A DNA stretch of 64,000 nucleotides from Anderseniella sp963700885 (GTDB taxonomy: Bacteria > Pseudomonadota > Alphaproteobacteria > Rhizobiales > Aestuariivirgaceae), in the NCBI GenBank assembly GCA_963700885.1, contig CAVOZJ010000005.1:62001-126000 (forward strand), in the 5' to 3' direction. Under the pieces are notes generated by a model. That model was given only the letters and a program-made list of their open reading frames with translations. It searched no databases and was not told the DNA's origin. How positions within the stretch are numbered: the stretch's first letter is position 1; each line of letters starts with the position of its first letter. The position numbers and the translations under genes were made by a program. Below are positions 1-11,862 of this stretch, piece after piece.

Positions 1-140
1 ACATGGGGCTCTCTGACACGTTCCAGACCCAAAGCCTGAATCAGCTCGCCAATGCGAATGAACTTGGCAATCTGATCAGCCGGAAGAGCCTCCAACTCCG
101 CGTCAACCGTCACATTGAGTGTCTCAACAACCCACACCAT
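1..140 (-). CDS. RelE/ParE-family (Gp49-like) toxin, N-terminal part, cut by window edge
   Basis: The minus strand reads an open frame from an ATG at 138-140 to the window edge, 46 codons. The protein starts MVWVVETLNVTVDAELEALP and continues through an IRIGELIQALG segment to VREPHV. This matches the start of the RelE/ParE superfamily toxins of the phage Gp49/HigB type, which are ribosome-dependent mRNA interferases or gyrase poisons in type II toxin-antitoxin pairs. In this class the antitoxin, a small HTH protein, usually follows the toxin and would lie to the left of the window. A candidate promoter lies so close upstream that transcription would start inside the first codons, so the true start may be the next GTG. 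Family call is fairly sure; activity is unknown. Confidence 0.7.
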   Translation of the reverse strand, partial: MVWVVETLNVTVDAELEALPADQIAKFIRIGELIQALGLERVREPH

Positions 141-141
141 C

Positions 142-170
142 AATATATCAAATCTGACATAATTTTGCAA
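142..170 (-). promoter_or_regulatory. Candidate promoter of the toxin gene
   Basis: On the minus strand TTGCAA (165-170) and TATATT (142-147) are separated by 17 bp. The predicted transcription start near 135 falls just past the ATG at 138-140, which would mean a leaderless transcript using a downstream GTG, or a chance match. Confidence 0.35.
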
Positions 171-200
171 TCTCAATATTCTGACGAGAAAAGCCTTGTC

Positions 201-301
201 CTATATCCCCTTGAACCAATCCGAATTGACCACAACTTTCTCGATCATCTCTGTCTTCACACCGAGTTCGTATTGCTTCAGCAACTCGCACAATCGCTCA
301 G
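201..301 (-). pseudogene. C-terminal remnant resembling Mrr-type restriction endonucleases
   Basis: The minus strand ends an open frame with TAG at 201-203. Its last residues contain ERLCELLKQYELGVKT, then VVNSDWFKGI and the stop. The pattern 'ERL-LL---LGV...WF' resembles the conserved tail of Mrr_cat restriction endonucleases, which usually reads roughly 'GERLA-LM---VGV...D-DFF'. Upstream (above about 302) the frame runs into IS3-like sequence read on the other strand, so only about 33 codons of the original gene are left. It lies directly upstream of, and on the same strand as, the toxin gene. Assignment rests on a short match and is tentative. Confidence 0.4.
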
Positions 302-454
302 TTGAAACCGGAGCAGCTTGAGATTGACAGGCTGCGCCGGGAAGTTGCGAAGCTGAAGGCGGAGCGCGACATCTTAAAAAAGGCCGCGGCCTGCGTGCAC
401 GGCCTCGCCGGCGCGGCTTGCCAAAGGACAATGGCGAGCGCCTGGTTGCATAGG
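302..454 (+). pseudogene. IS3-family OrfA remnant
   Basis: The plus strand reads LKPEQLEIDRLRREVAKLKA followed by ERDILKKAAA, the leucine-zipper end of IS3-family OrfA transposase proteins. The N-terminal HTH is missing, and after KKAAA the sequence departs from the family and stops at 452-454. No orfB follows. It appears to be a scrap left when another element, or a deletion, joined this point to the Mrr-like remnant on the left and the IS481-like element on the right. Confidence 0.6.
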
Positions 455-466
455 TAACAGAACGTA

Positions 467-485
467 CCGGACACATAGGTAACAC
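467..485 (+). repeat. Left inverted repeat of the IS481-like element
   Basis: CCGGACACATAGGTAACAC matches the reverse complement of 1708-1726 at 17 of 19 bases. The core CATAGGTAACA is also present at 449-459. Confidence 0.6.
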
Positions 486-508
486 TTTTCATTTTATGGG
501 AGGTGTTG

Positions 509-1700
509 ATGCCGTGGAAAGAGAGTTCGGTAATGGAAGAACGTTTACGATTTGTTGCGCGCCGTCTTGAGGGTGAAGGCATGAGCGATTTGTGCCGGGA
601 GTTCGGGATTTCCCGCAAGACCGGCTACAGGATATTCAATGGCTACAAGGAACATGGCGTCGAGGCTTTGTGGGATCGTTCGCGGCGCCCGGTCCGGTAT
701 GCCAATCAGTTGCCCGGCGCCATTGAGCGGATGATTGTCGAGTGCAAGCGCGGGAAGCCTCACTGGGGAGCCCGGAAGATCCGGGAGCTGCTTGTGCGGC
801 GTCTGGCCGGCGATGTGCGGATTCCGGCCAAGAGCACGGTGCATGCAGTGCTGGACCGTCATGGCCTGGTCAGGCGAGGCCGGCAGAGAAGGCGCCACAA
901 GGCGACCGGAACTGCGCTTTCACAAGCCATGTTACCCAACCAGTTGTGGTGTGCCGACTACAAGGGGGAGTTCAAGCTCGGTAACAGCCAATACTGTTAC
1001 CCCCTGACGGTGACGGATCAGGCCTCGCGCATGCTTTTGATGAGCGAAGCCCATGATTCAACCAAGGAGATCAATGCCTTGTCGGCCTTCGAGCGGCTGT
1101 TTGAAGAGCGCGGCCTGCCGGACGCCATGAGAACGGATAACGGTTTGCCGTTCGCTTCGCCCCAACGGGCTTTATAATTTGTCCAGACTGTCAGTGTGGT
1201 GGTTGCGTCTCGGCATCCGGATCGAACGCATCAGGCCAGGCCATCCCCAGCAGAACGGCCGACATGAACGGATGCATCTGACGCTGAAGAAGGAAACAAC
1301 CAGGCCTCCGGGAGCAAACAGCCTGCAGCAGCAGGCCCGCTTCGACGAGTTCATCAAGCGAATTCAACACACAAAGGCCCCATGAAGCGCTCGATATGAA
1401 GTGCCCGAATGAGCTCTATTCACCATCCGAGCGCCCCTACCAGGGCCTGCCGGACGTTGAATATCCATTCCATGACAAGGACATTCTCGTCACCGCCTGC
1501 GGACGCATCTGCATGCATCGGAAAAAGATCAACATATCAACCGTCATGGCCGGTCAAAGGCTTGGCATAAAGGAGGTCGACGATGGAATATGGCTCGTCA
1601 TCGTTCATGCAGCCACGATTTGGGATATATCGACCTGGAGCAGAAAACATTGCAGACTATCGACAACCCGTTCGGCACGAGGTTGTCACCCATGTCTTAG
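509..1700 (+). pseudogene. IS481-family transposase with three frameshifts
   Basis: An ATG at 509 follows a GGGAGG ribosome site at 498-503. The first frame encodes an N-terminal helix-turn-helix (SDLCREFGISRKTGYR), a linker and the start of a DDE integrase core, including LWCADYKGEF and the second catalytic Asp in MRTDNG. It ends at TAA 1175-1177 because of one extra C in the run at 1160-1163. The second frame continues with LSVWWLRLGIRIERI and GHPQQNGRHERMH, which holds the catalytic Glu. A second shift lies near 1365, before MKCPNELYSPS, and a third near 1605, before LGYIDLEQKT. The reading then ends at TAG 1698-1700. With three shifts the gene is dead, although all three catalytic acids are still encoded. 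Confidence 0.8.
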
Positions 1701-1707
1701 GTACAAT

Positions 1708-1726
1708 CTGTTACCTATGTCTCCGG
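1708..1726 (-). repeat. Right inverted repeat of the IS481-like element
   Basis: The reverse complement reads CCGGAGACATAGGTAACAG and pairs with 467-485, with two mismatches. Confidence 0.6.
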
Positions 1727-1742
1727 GTCGGACACCGTAATT

Positions 1743-1821
<79 letters not shown>

Positions 1822-1833
1822 CCAACAAATCGA

Positions 1834-1857
1834 AAGCGAGGGCAGTGGCCCTCGCTT
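1834..1857 (-). terminator. Perfect 10-bp hairpin upstream of tRNA-fMet
   Basis: AAGCGAGGGC (1834-1843) pairs perfectly with 1848-1857 around a 4-base loop. On the minus strand it is followed by a T-rich stretch (TTTCGATTTG). It could terminate transcription of the 97-codon gene. However, the tRNA starts only 13 bp further on, so it may instead be a processing signal. Confidence 0.5.
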
Positions 1858-1962
1858 GTGAAACAGTATGTAGCAACTCGATGACAGGAATGAAAGGGTA
1901 AAATTCCATAAAATTTGGCCGGGTGGCACAACTGTCTTTTCACGCCGGCTCAAGTCGCAAGA

Positions 1963-2256
1963 TCAGGAGTTCGTTACAATCCGCAGCCTGGGTTTTGCAT
2001 CCCTGCCGGATGCCGTCAGCGCGGGATTTCCCGGTTGCGCCTGGCCGGCGGCACCTCGGGCCTTGGCATTCTTCATGGAACGCACCAGGCCGAACAGCAA
2101 ATCCTCGGCTGTGTCCGACAGGTGGGCATGTTCGGGCATTTCCAATAAAGAGGCCTGTATTTCCAGCAGCAGACCGGCGATTGCCTCCGCGCTCAGGGTC
2201 AATTCAGAAGTGACCGGCGGCGCTATTCCAAACTCAGCAGCACTGTCTTCGGCCAT
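1963..2256 (-). CDS. Small hypothetical protein between 5S rRNA and tRNA-fMet
   Basis: A 97-residue frame starts at ATG 2256 with GGCGGAG a short way upstream. I do not recognise a family. The first part, about residues 15-62, is amphipathic and probably helical (SAEAIAGLLLEIQASLLEMP). The tail is rich in Ala, Gly, Arg and Pro and looks disordered. There are no membrane segments and no cysteines. It lies between the putative rRNA terminator and the hairpin before tRNA-fMet, on the same strand as the rRNA operon. The start site and protein-like composition favour a real gene, but a chance frame is possible. Confidence 0.5.
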   Translation of the reverse strand: MAEDSAAEFGIAPPVTSELTLSAEAIAGLLLEIQASLLEMPEHAHLSDTAEDLLFGLVRSMKNAKARGAAGQAQPGNPALTASGRDAKPRLRIVTNS

Positions 2257-2356
2257 GGTCTCGCTCCGCCCCGGTATGGAATGAATTCTGTCGGACCTGA
2301 AGTTTCCATGCCCTGTATTTCAGTTCTGTGACAAAACCCACACAGCGCAAAATAAT

Positions 2357-2387
2357 ACCGCTCCAGCCCGGTTGGGGCTGAAGCGGT
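2357..2387 (-). terminator. Putative terminator of the rRNA operon
   Basis: ACCGCT and AGCGGT at the ends enclose an inner stem (CAGCCC/GGGCTG) around a short loop. On the minus strand it is followed by ATTATTTTG. It lies about 70 bp beyond the 3' end of 5S rRNA. Confidence 0.6.
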
Positions 2388-2455
2388 TCAAGGTAGAATG
2401 TAAAGAAGGAAATTGCACATGCTCCGGTTCACGGAAACAGTCTCCGTTCTTTGCA

Positions 2456-2573
2456 GGCCTGGCAGCGACCTACTCTCCCGTGCCTTAAGACAAAGTACCA
2501 TTGGCGCTGAGGCGGTTAACGACCGAGTTCGGAATGGGATCGGGTGGGGTCACCTCGCTAAAACCACCAGGCC
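2456..2573 (-). rRNA. 5S ribosomal RNA
   Basis: The minus strand has the 5S consensus around CCGATCCCATTCCGAACTCG. The two ends, GGCCTGG and CCAGGCC, pair to form helix I. Length is about 118 nt. Ends are set from the pairing and may be off by one or two bases. Confidence 0.95.
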
Positions 2574-2740
2574 GGCAAAAAACGGAGCACATAACTGGAA
2601 TTTTCTTTATCACCTGGAGCAATACGTATTCTGACGTGGCCAGAATCGCACTCCACAATCTTGTTGTCGCATGTCTGTGGCCACAAAGCCGGTTAGGCTT
2701 TTGCAGCACATGCTTGAGGTGAGCATTGATTAATGAGAAC

Positions 2741-5483
<2,743 letters not shown>

Positions 5484-5685
5484 TTCTCATTATCAATGCT
5501 CACCCGTCACGCCAGTTCTCTTGGAACTCGTTGAACCGGCAGGTAAACATTGAGAAAGACCAGTTATGTGCAAGATTTGTTTGACAGTGTGCGGTCAAGC
5601 CCACTGACTTGGGTTACAAGTAGACCGTCCAAGCGTTGATGTATACGCTATGTAGGCAGGACAGCCCAAACAAATCCCTTCTTTA

Positions 5686-5700
5686 CAATGTCAAAAGAAC
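5686..5700 (-). promoter_or_regulatory. boxA-like antitermination site in the 16S-23S spacer
   Basis: The minus strand reads GTTCTTTTGACATTG, close to the Nus-factor boxA (TGCTCTTTAACA type). It matches the leader copy at 8036-8049 in the TTTGACATTG core. Confidence 0.55.
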
Positions 5701-5802
5701 AGAGCCGGACAGCAGATGCTGAACGGAAACCTTTATATTCTCTGAGGGTCAAAGCACCACGCATTTCGCGCCGGAATGGCGGAACAGAAACAAAGCGAAA
5801 AA

Positions 5803-5878
5803 TGGTGGAGGCGGACGGGATCGAACCGACGACCTGAAGCTTGCAAAGCTACCGCTCTCCCAACTGAGCTACGCCCCC
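5803..5878 (-). tRNA. tRNA-Ala (TGC)
   Basis: 76-nt cloverleaf with encoded CCA. Acceptor stem GGGGGCG pairs with CGCCTCC, the anticodon is TGC, and the T loop is GTTCGATCC. It is the second of the two spacer tRNAs, nearest the 23S gene. Confidence 0.97.
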
Positions 5879-5929
5879 GGTATTTTCCGAAAACCGCTGC
5901 TGTGCTGTGTTGCCGCTAAGCGAGCACTA

Positions 5930-5977
5930 GACCAGTGTGGATTTTGATTGAAACAATCAAAATCCATAAAACTGATC
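5930..5977. repeat. 48-bp palindromic element in the tRNA-Ile/tRNA-Ala spacer
   Basis: Flanked by GACCAG and CTGATC, with an inner perfect 13-bp inverted repeat (TGGATTTTGATTG at 5938-5950 against 5954-5966, loop of three). Its architecture and inner bases resemble the 45-bp palindromes at 30016-30060 and 31379-31423, so it is probably a divergent member of the same family. Confidence 0.6.
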
Positions 5978-6072
5978 GAATCCAAAGTACTAGAGCAACA
6001 TTACGGGTTCAAGTGAGCCCATGTCACTCTGGAAATGCCGTTAGTAACCACCAAGACCCATCATGTGAAGCA

Positions 6073-6149
6073 TGGTGGGCCTGGGTAAACTCGAACTACC
6101 GACCTTACGCTTATCAGGCGTACGCTCTAACCACCTGAGCTACAGGCCC
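6073..6149 (-). tRNA. tRNA-Ile (GAT)
   Basis: 77-nt cloverleaf with encoded CCA. Acceptor GGGCCTG pairs with CAGGCCC and the anticodon is GAT. It is the first spacer tRNA after 16S. Confidence 0.97.
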
Positions 6150-6308
6150 CTTTGTCAAAGGAAAAGGCTCGTGCTCTCGTGTGCGACCCTCGAGAAAGAG
6201 AAACGTAGGCGGCGAATGTCCCGCATAACACGAGGCTTGAGGCCCCGTTTTTTGTTCTATGACGAACCGATATGAAGTCTGGCGGAATGCCAGGTTCGAT
6301 GAAGGTTC

Positions 6309-7803
<1,495 letters not shown>

Positions 7804-8190
7804 AAACGTTTTGCTCAGTTAACGATTGCTCGTCGACTGTTCAATTATTTTGCGTTTGCGTAATTGACGAGTTACCATGTTTTATCACGCCCAATTGCTT
7901 GGACGATCAAAGCTTGGCTTCTCTATAAACGCAAGTTTAGCGTCTCTTTTGTGTTCCGCTCCACTCCCCCGAAGGGTTGCTTCATCACGAAACCGCCAGG
8001 ACACGCGCCGCCTGCGTTTCTCTTTCTCTGTTCAACAATGTCAAAGAGCCGGGAAGTGTTTGAAGACCTCCATCCTGAAAACCGGCGGCAGACGTCTGCG
8101 GCTTGATACAAGCCACCTAATCTGTCGTTAGTCTCAGGAGACAACAAAGACCGCTCGCCAACGAGTGGCGCCCGCTCTTCAGTGAAGCGG
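7804..8190 (-). other. rRNA operon leader
   Basis: About 390 bp between the rRNA promoter and 16S, with no credible gene. It contains the boxA-like site at 8036-8049 and the upstream half of the 16S processing stem, which was not mapped in detail. Confidence 0.6.
8036..8049 (-). promoter_or_regulatory. boxA-like antitermination site in the rRNA leader
   Basis: The minus strand reads GCTCTTTGACATTG, a close match to bacterial rRNA boxA. Its partner in the 16S-23S spacer is at 5686-5700. Confidence 0.65.
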
Positions 8191-8220
8191 TATATAGGTG
8201 CGGGGCGGCACAGCTGTCAA
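8191..8220 (-). promoter_or_regulatory. rRNA operon promoter P1
   Basis: On the minus strand a perfect -35 TTGACA (8215-8220) and a -10 CTATAT (8192-8197) are 17 bp apart, with a GC-rich spacer and a C-rich start region. AT-rich tracts just upstream of the -35 (about 8225-8255) could serve as an UP element. Confidence 0.8.
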
Positions 8221-8540
8221 GCGGATTGTCGCAAAAAGTTCGTAAAAGATTCAACAAACCTGAAAACAGGGAGAAAACTGCCCAAAACAGCTGTTTGGAT
8301 GCCTTTTTGGGCACAATACCGGATCCCGGTAACAGCCACCCATTTCACCGGAGCGATTCTTTCCGCCGGCAAGGCGCGTGTCGCGCCGTGGAACATGTAC
8401 CACAAGCGGCGCGCAACGCAGCTGGCGGGAAAAACCGCCCGGCCCTTCGGGTGGGTCATTGCGGTCCATCGGGTGCTTGCATTTGATTTTGAAACCATTT
8501 GGTTTGTTTATTATCGCTCCATATCTTTGGTGAGGCCCCT
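8221..8540. other. Intergenic region between rRNA promoter and divergent regulator gene
   Basis: About 320 bp without a credible gene. It must hold the upstream activating part of the rRNA promoter and the promoter of the gene starting at 8541. A GC-rich stretch with small inverted repeats (GGCGG...CCGCC, CCC-TTC-GGG) lies around 8425-8455. I see no other recognisable site. Confidence 0.4.
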
Positions 8541-9419
8541 GTGACCGGCCACCGGCAGCAATTGCTCTACATTCTGAAGACACTTGGGCCGGGTTCCACT
8601 TCAGCCCTGGCAAACAGGCTTGAAGTTTCCCCTGCCGGAGTCCGCAAGCATCTGAAACTGCTTGAACAGGGCGGACTTGTCACGGCGAACGATGTTGCAA
8701 ACGGTGTTGGAAGGCCCGATCAGGTATGGCGGCTGACACAATCGGGCCACGCGCGGTTTCCCGACACCCACGATAGCCTGACGCTGGACCTGATCGGTTC
8801 GGTCCGCAGTGTGTTCGGAGAAACCGGCCTGGACAGGCTGATCGCCGTTCGCGAAACCGAGACAGCCAGGCGATATGCCCGCAAACTGTCGAACGCCTCG
8901 TTCGCCAGGCAAAAGGTCGAGTGTCTCGCCAGACTGCGCAGTCAGGAGCGCTATATGGCAGACGCCACAGAGACTGACGACAGGACGTGGCGGTTGTCGG
9001 AAAATCATTGCCCGGTCTGCACCGCGGCCCGGGTCTGCCAGGGGTTGTGCAGGTCAGAACTGGCGGTTTTCAGGAAAGTGCTGGGCAAATCCTTTGCCGT
9101 GGAACGCGACGAGTTCCTTATGGACGGAGCACGGCGGCTGGTAATTTTGGCGGCATCTGTCATTTCTATTGCCTGGTCCGGCATTACCGGCACCCTGCTG
9201 GCCGGCATGGCGTCAGGCGCTGCGGGCATAGCTGGCCTATGCGTTTTCCTGCTTCTTGACCAGAACAGAGCCTCCGGTCACATCCTGCCGGCTTCATCGG
9301 CCTGCTCGGCTTTGCCACAACCATGGTTTCAGGGCTCGTCTGGATCAACTGTGTCTTTGCACTCTTGCAGGGGGCCGGCTTTGGCATGTTCTGGAGCTTC
9401 CTCGTACGCAGGCTGGTAG
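8541..9419 (+). CDS. SufR-like Fe-S type HTH regulator fused to MFS transporter remnant
   Basis: The frame is best started at GTG 8541, after GGTGAGG. Residues 1-75 form a winged HTH of the ArsR/SufR type (STSALANRLEVSPAGVRKHL). A cysteine-rich C-terminal region follows (HCPVCTAARVCQGLC), spacing C-x2-C-x5-C-x3-C, as in predicted iron-sulfur regulators of the SufR group. In those proteins the chain ends a few residues later with a further cysteine (RRCAY). Here, after GARR near 9140, it runs on into hydrophobic sequence that belongs to an MFS transporter and then, out of frame, to a stop at 9417-9419. The regulator part may still bind DNA. The missing last cysteine and the foreign tail suggest it is no longer normal. 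Confidence 0.65.
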   Translation: MTGHRQQLLYILKTLGPGSTSALANRLEVSPAGVRKHLKLLEQGGLVTANDVANGVGRPDQVWRLTQSGHARFPDTHDSLTLDLIGSVRSVFGETGLDRLIAVRETETARRYARKLSNASFARQKVECLARLRSQERYMADATETDDRTWRLSENHCPVCTAARVCQGLCRSELAVFRKVLGKSFAVERDEFLMDGARRLVILAASVISIAWSGITGTLLAGMASGAAGIAGLCVFLLLDQNRASGHILPASSACSALPQPWFQGSSGSTVSLHSCRGPALACSGASSYAGW

Positions 9420-9716
9420 AATCCGTTAATAACGTCGACCGCGACACCGCGGCTGCTTCAATTCCATTGGTGCAAAGAATCGCCTACGCTCTTGGTGCTG
9501 CAGTGGCAGGGCTTGTTGCCAACTCTGCCGGCTTTTCTGACGGGTTGTCGGCACACACCTCACAGACTGTCGCAATATGGGTTTTTACTGCTTGCATTCC
9601 GCTTGCCGCAATTGGTGTTTTCGCGGGCCTCAAGGTGTCTGGAAAGTGTCCGGTTTGTGTCCTAAAAATGGCCGAAAAGCGAAACATCTCCATTTACCGC
9701 CAAATTAACTGCGGAT
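9141..9716 (+). pseudogene. MFS transporter C-terminal remnant
   Basis: The hydrophobic stretch from about 9141, in frame with the regulator (ISIAWSGITGTLLAGMASGA), then switches frame near 9290 to GFIGLLGFATTMVSGLVW and LLQGAGFGMFWSFLVRRLVE. It continues through AAASIPLVQRIAYALGAAVA. These are the last six or so transmembrane segments of a major facilitator superfamily exporter, with the usual glycine-rich helix pattern. The N-terminal half is missing. A deletion seems to have joined the regulator gene to the middle of its neighbour, and a further single-base change broke the frame. The stop is at 9714-9716, and the last 25 codons look unrelated to MFS proteins. Confidence 0.65.
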
Positions 9717-9719
9717 AAA

Positions 9720-10066
9720 CCATATTCTTCCAAGATGAAGCTCTACATGGTTGTCAAACAATTGCCTTACAACCTCATCGCTACTGGCGTCAACTCATTG
9801 TGCAAGCTGATGTTTTTCAGCTTCACAGCGTTTCAAATGGTTGACAGAACGCCTGCTGAAGGGCATTGTCCGAATAGCTGGTGGGGACGGCTGACCGGCA
9901 GTTTGCAACTGCATTCAGCCTAGCGTTTGTCAGGTTTGGGTGACTGCGTGACGACAATTCGGCATTGGGTGGGTGTAATCTCATCGATCCAATGTGCAAA
10001 ACAGGATAGCGAAATTGCTGTGCAGGCGGTATTCGAGATCCAGTCAGGTCAAGGGGTTCGACGGGT
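9720..10066. other. Intergenic region before the M23 peptidase gene
   Basis: About 350 bp. Short open frames exist on both strands but none has a good start or a recognisable product. I see no clear repeat or site. Given the decay to its left, it may contain further gene debris. Confidence 0.35.
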
Positions 10067-11788
10067 TTGAAGTCATTGTTCAACAAGACGCGGCCGCATG
10101 CGGCAGGCTATCTGGCAGAGACTGCCCGCAAGCTCAGCATCGATGACCTCGCTGTCGACAACACAGATTTCTTTCTGCTTTCAAAACCGAAGACCGGTAA
10201 CTTCCAGTTGGTGGGACTGGTTGCCTTTACCCTGTTCGGTGGTGCCGCAGCTGCCGGCCTTGCGCTGAGCTGGCCTTCTACCTCTCACGGTGTGATTGCC
10301 AACAGCTGGCAAGTAGCCAATGTTCAATCTGCAAACACCACGGTACAGCATTCGGAATTCATCCAGACATCATCGAAGGGCGATTTCAACGGTGCGATTG
10401 CCAAAGCGGTGTCTGCCAGCCCCATGCAGCCATTGTCTGTCGCCTATATTCAGGGTCAGCCCGATTCAAGTGGCATCAATCCTACCGGAGATCTGTTGCC
10501 GCAGAACAGCTATCCGGCCCCAGCCAGCAACACGCTGGCCTATGGTGAGCCTACCATACTGGAAAACAGCATAGAGCTTGCCTCCCTGCCGGACACGGAA
10601 AATTCCACCAGTGTGTCCAAAACACTGCCGTCAGAACCGGTGGATGAAGAATTTATTCTGCGTCAGGGCGATACCCTGATCGGACGTATGGTCGAGCTCG
10701 GCGTCACAATTGAAAGTGCGCGTGCAGTTGCAGCAGCAATTGAACCGATATTCCCGGGGCGTCTTGTGCAAACCGGCCAGAAATACTCCGTCACTCTCGA
10801 CAAGCAGCAGGATTTTTATGGCAATGAAGTCATTGCACCCGTCCGGGTATCGTTTACGCCGCCGGGCGGCGAAGAGCTGATCATCGAATCCGACGATGAT
10901 GGCCGCTACATTGCCGCCGTCGGTGGCAAAAAGGCCAAGCCGTTGTCAGTAATTGCGAATGCGCCGCACTACCGCGCCAGGGCAAAGGTATCGTCCTCGG
11001 TCTATGCAGCTGCACGCGATAATGGCGTTCCGAACTACGTTATAAACGCTGCAATGAAAGTGCTCGGACACAATATCGACCTGCAGCGCCAAATTCATGC
11101 CGGCGATCAAATCGAACTGTTTTATGGGAATCCACTCAGCGGTTCGTCAACCAAACGCAAAGTGTTGCATTACGCCAAGTTACGGACATCCGGCCGGGAC
11201 CACATTTATTATCGTTTCACCGATTCCGAAGGCCAGACCGCCTATTATGACGAAAACGGCGTAGCAGCCAACAAGGCATTGATGAGTACCCCCATTTCCG
11301 GCGTCCGGATTACATCAGGCTTTGGCATGCGCCGTCACCCGCTATTGGGATATAACAAACTCCACACCGGTATTGACTTTGGCGCAGCTCGCGGCACGCC
11401 GATCAAGGCAGCTGGTGATGGCGTTGTGTCGCACGTCGGCTGGCGCGGTTCATATGGCCGCACTGTTGTCATTGAGCACGCCAATAAATACTCGACACTT
11501 TATGCCCATATGAGCAAGACGGCCAAACTGGAAAAGGGCCAGAAGGTCCGTCAGGGTCAGGTTATCGGCTATGTCGGTACGACTGGCCGTTCCACCGGCC
11601 CTCACCTGCATTACGAAGTGCGCCAGGGCAAGCGGCCGATCAATCCGCGCCGCGTGCAGGTTGCCACGTCTGGCAAGCAGTTGACCGGCGAGGACTTGCT
11701 GGCATTCAAGCAGAAGAGGATGAGAGTTCTCGCTCTCATGCAGGAAGCTCCATCTTCCATTCAAATCGCGCAGGTCAATGGGCAATAA
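10067..11788 (+). CDS. M23-family metallopeptidase (murein endopeptidase, MepM-like)
   Basis: 573 residues from a TTG start. One membrane segment at about 47-69 anchors the protein in the inner membrane with the rest in the periplasm. A LysM/OapA-like part lies near 205-260 (EFILRQGDTLIGRMVELGV). The peptidase domain is at the C-terminus and complete: HTGIDF (about 433-438), LYAHM (about 478) and HLHYEV (about 511-516), which give the zinc ligands and catalytic His. Family members cut peptide cross-links in peptidoglycan to allow growth or division. The closest match in layout is MepM/YebA. It stands alone, convergent with the DegP-like gene. The start codon is uncertain because the ribosome site is weak. 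Confidence 0.85.
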   Translation: MKSLFNKTRPHAAGYLAETARKLSIDDLAVDNTDFFLLSKPKTGNFQLVGLVAFTLFGGAAAAGLALSWPSTSHGVIANSWQVANVQSANTTVQHSEFIQTSSKGDFNGAIAKAVSASPMQPLSVAYIQGQPDSSGINPTGDLLPQNSYPAPASNTLAYGEPTILENSIELASLPDTENSTSVSKTLPSEPVDEEFILRQGDTLIGRMVELGVTIESARAVAAAIEPIFPGRLVQTGQKYSVTLDKQQDFYGNEVIAPVRVSFTPPGGEELIIESDDDGRYIAAVGGKKAKPLSVIANAPHYRARAKVSSSVYAAARDNGVPNYVINAAMKVLGHNIDLQRQIHAGDQIELFYGNPLSGSSTKRKVLHYAKLRTSGRDHIYYRFTDSEGQTAYYDENGVAANKALMSTPISGVRITSGFGMRRHPLLGYNKLHTGIDFGAARGTPIKAAGDGVVSHVGWRGSYGRTVVIEHANKYSTLYAHMSKTAKLEKGQKVRQGQVIGYVGTTGRSTGPHLHYEVRQGKRPINPRRVQVATSGKQLTGEDLLAFKQKRMRVLALMQEAPSSIQIAQVNGQ

Positions 11789-11862
11789 CCAGATCTTCTG
11801 GTACAAGGCCTTCCGGGACCCGGAATCTGGCAAACCCGCCCACGAACCTTGTGGCCGGGGAA

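Larger units (their letters stand above)
449..1734 (+). mobile_element. IS481-like insertion sequence, degenerate
   Basis: A transposase pseudogene (509-1700) is bracketed by imperfect inverted repeats: 467-485 (CCGGACACATAGGTAACAC) and the complement of 1708-1726, which agree at 17 of 19 positions. A further copy of the motif CATAGGTAACA lies at 449-459, 25 bp left of the copy inside the left repeat, so the left end is duplicated or abuts the end of another copy. Exact outer ends are uncertain and no target duplication was seen. The right end lies about 10 bp from the 3' end of tRNA-fMet. Confidence 0.65.

Noticed and set aside
3..305. A 100-codon plus-strand frame at the window start
   Set aside because: It is antisense to the toxin start and to the restriction-like remnant, both of which match known families; no ribosome site and no family.
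1160..1180. Programmed frameshift in the IS481-like transposase
   Set aside because: IS481 transposases are normally one frame, and two further shifts downstream show simple decay.
9735..10086. Short frames on both strands upstream of the M23 peptidase
   Set aside because: No ribosome sites, no recognisable motifs; possibly debris but not supportable.
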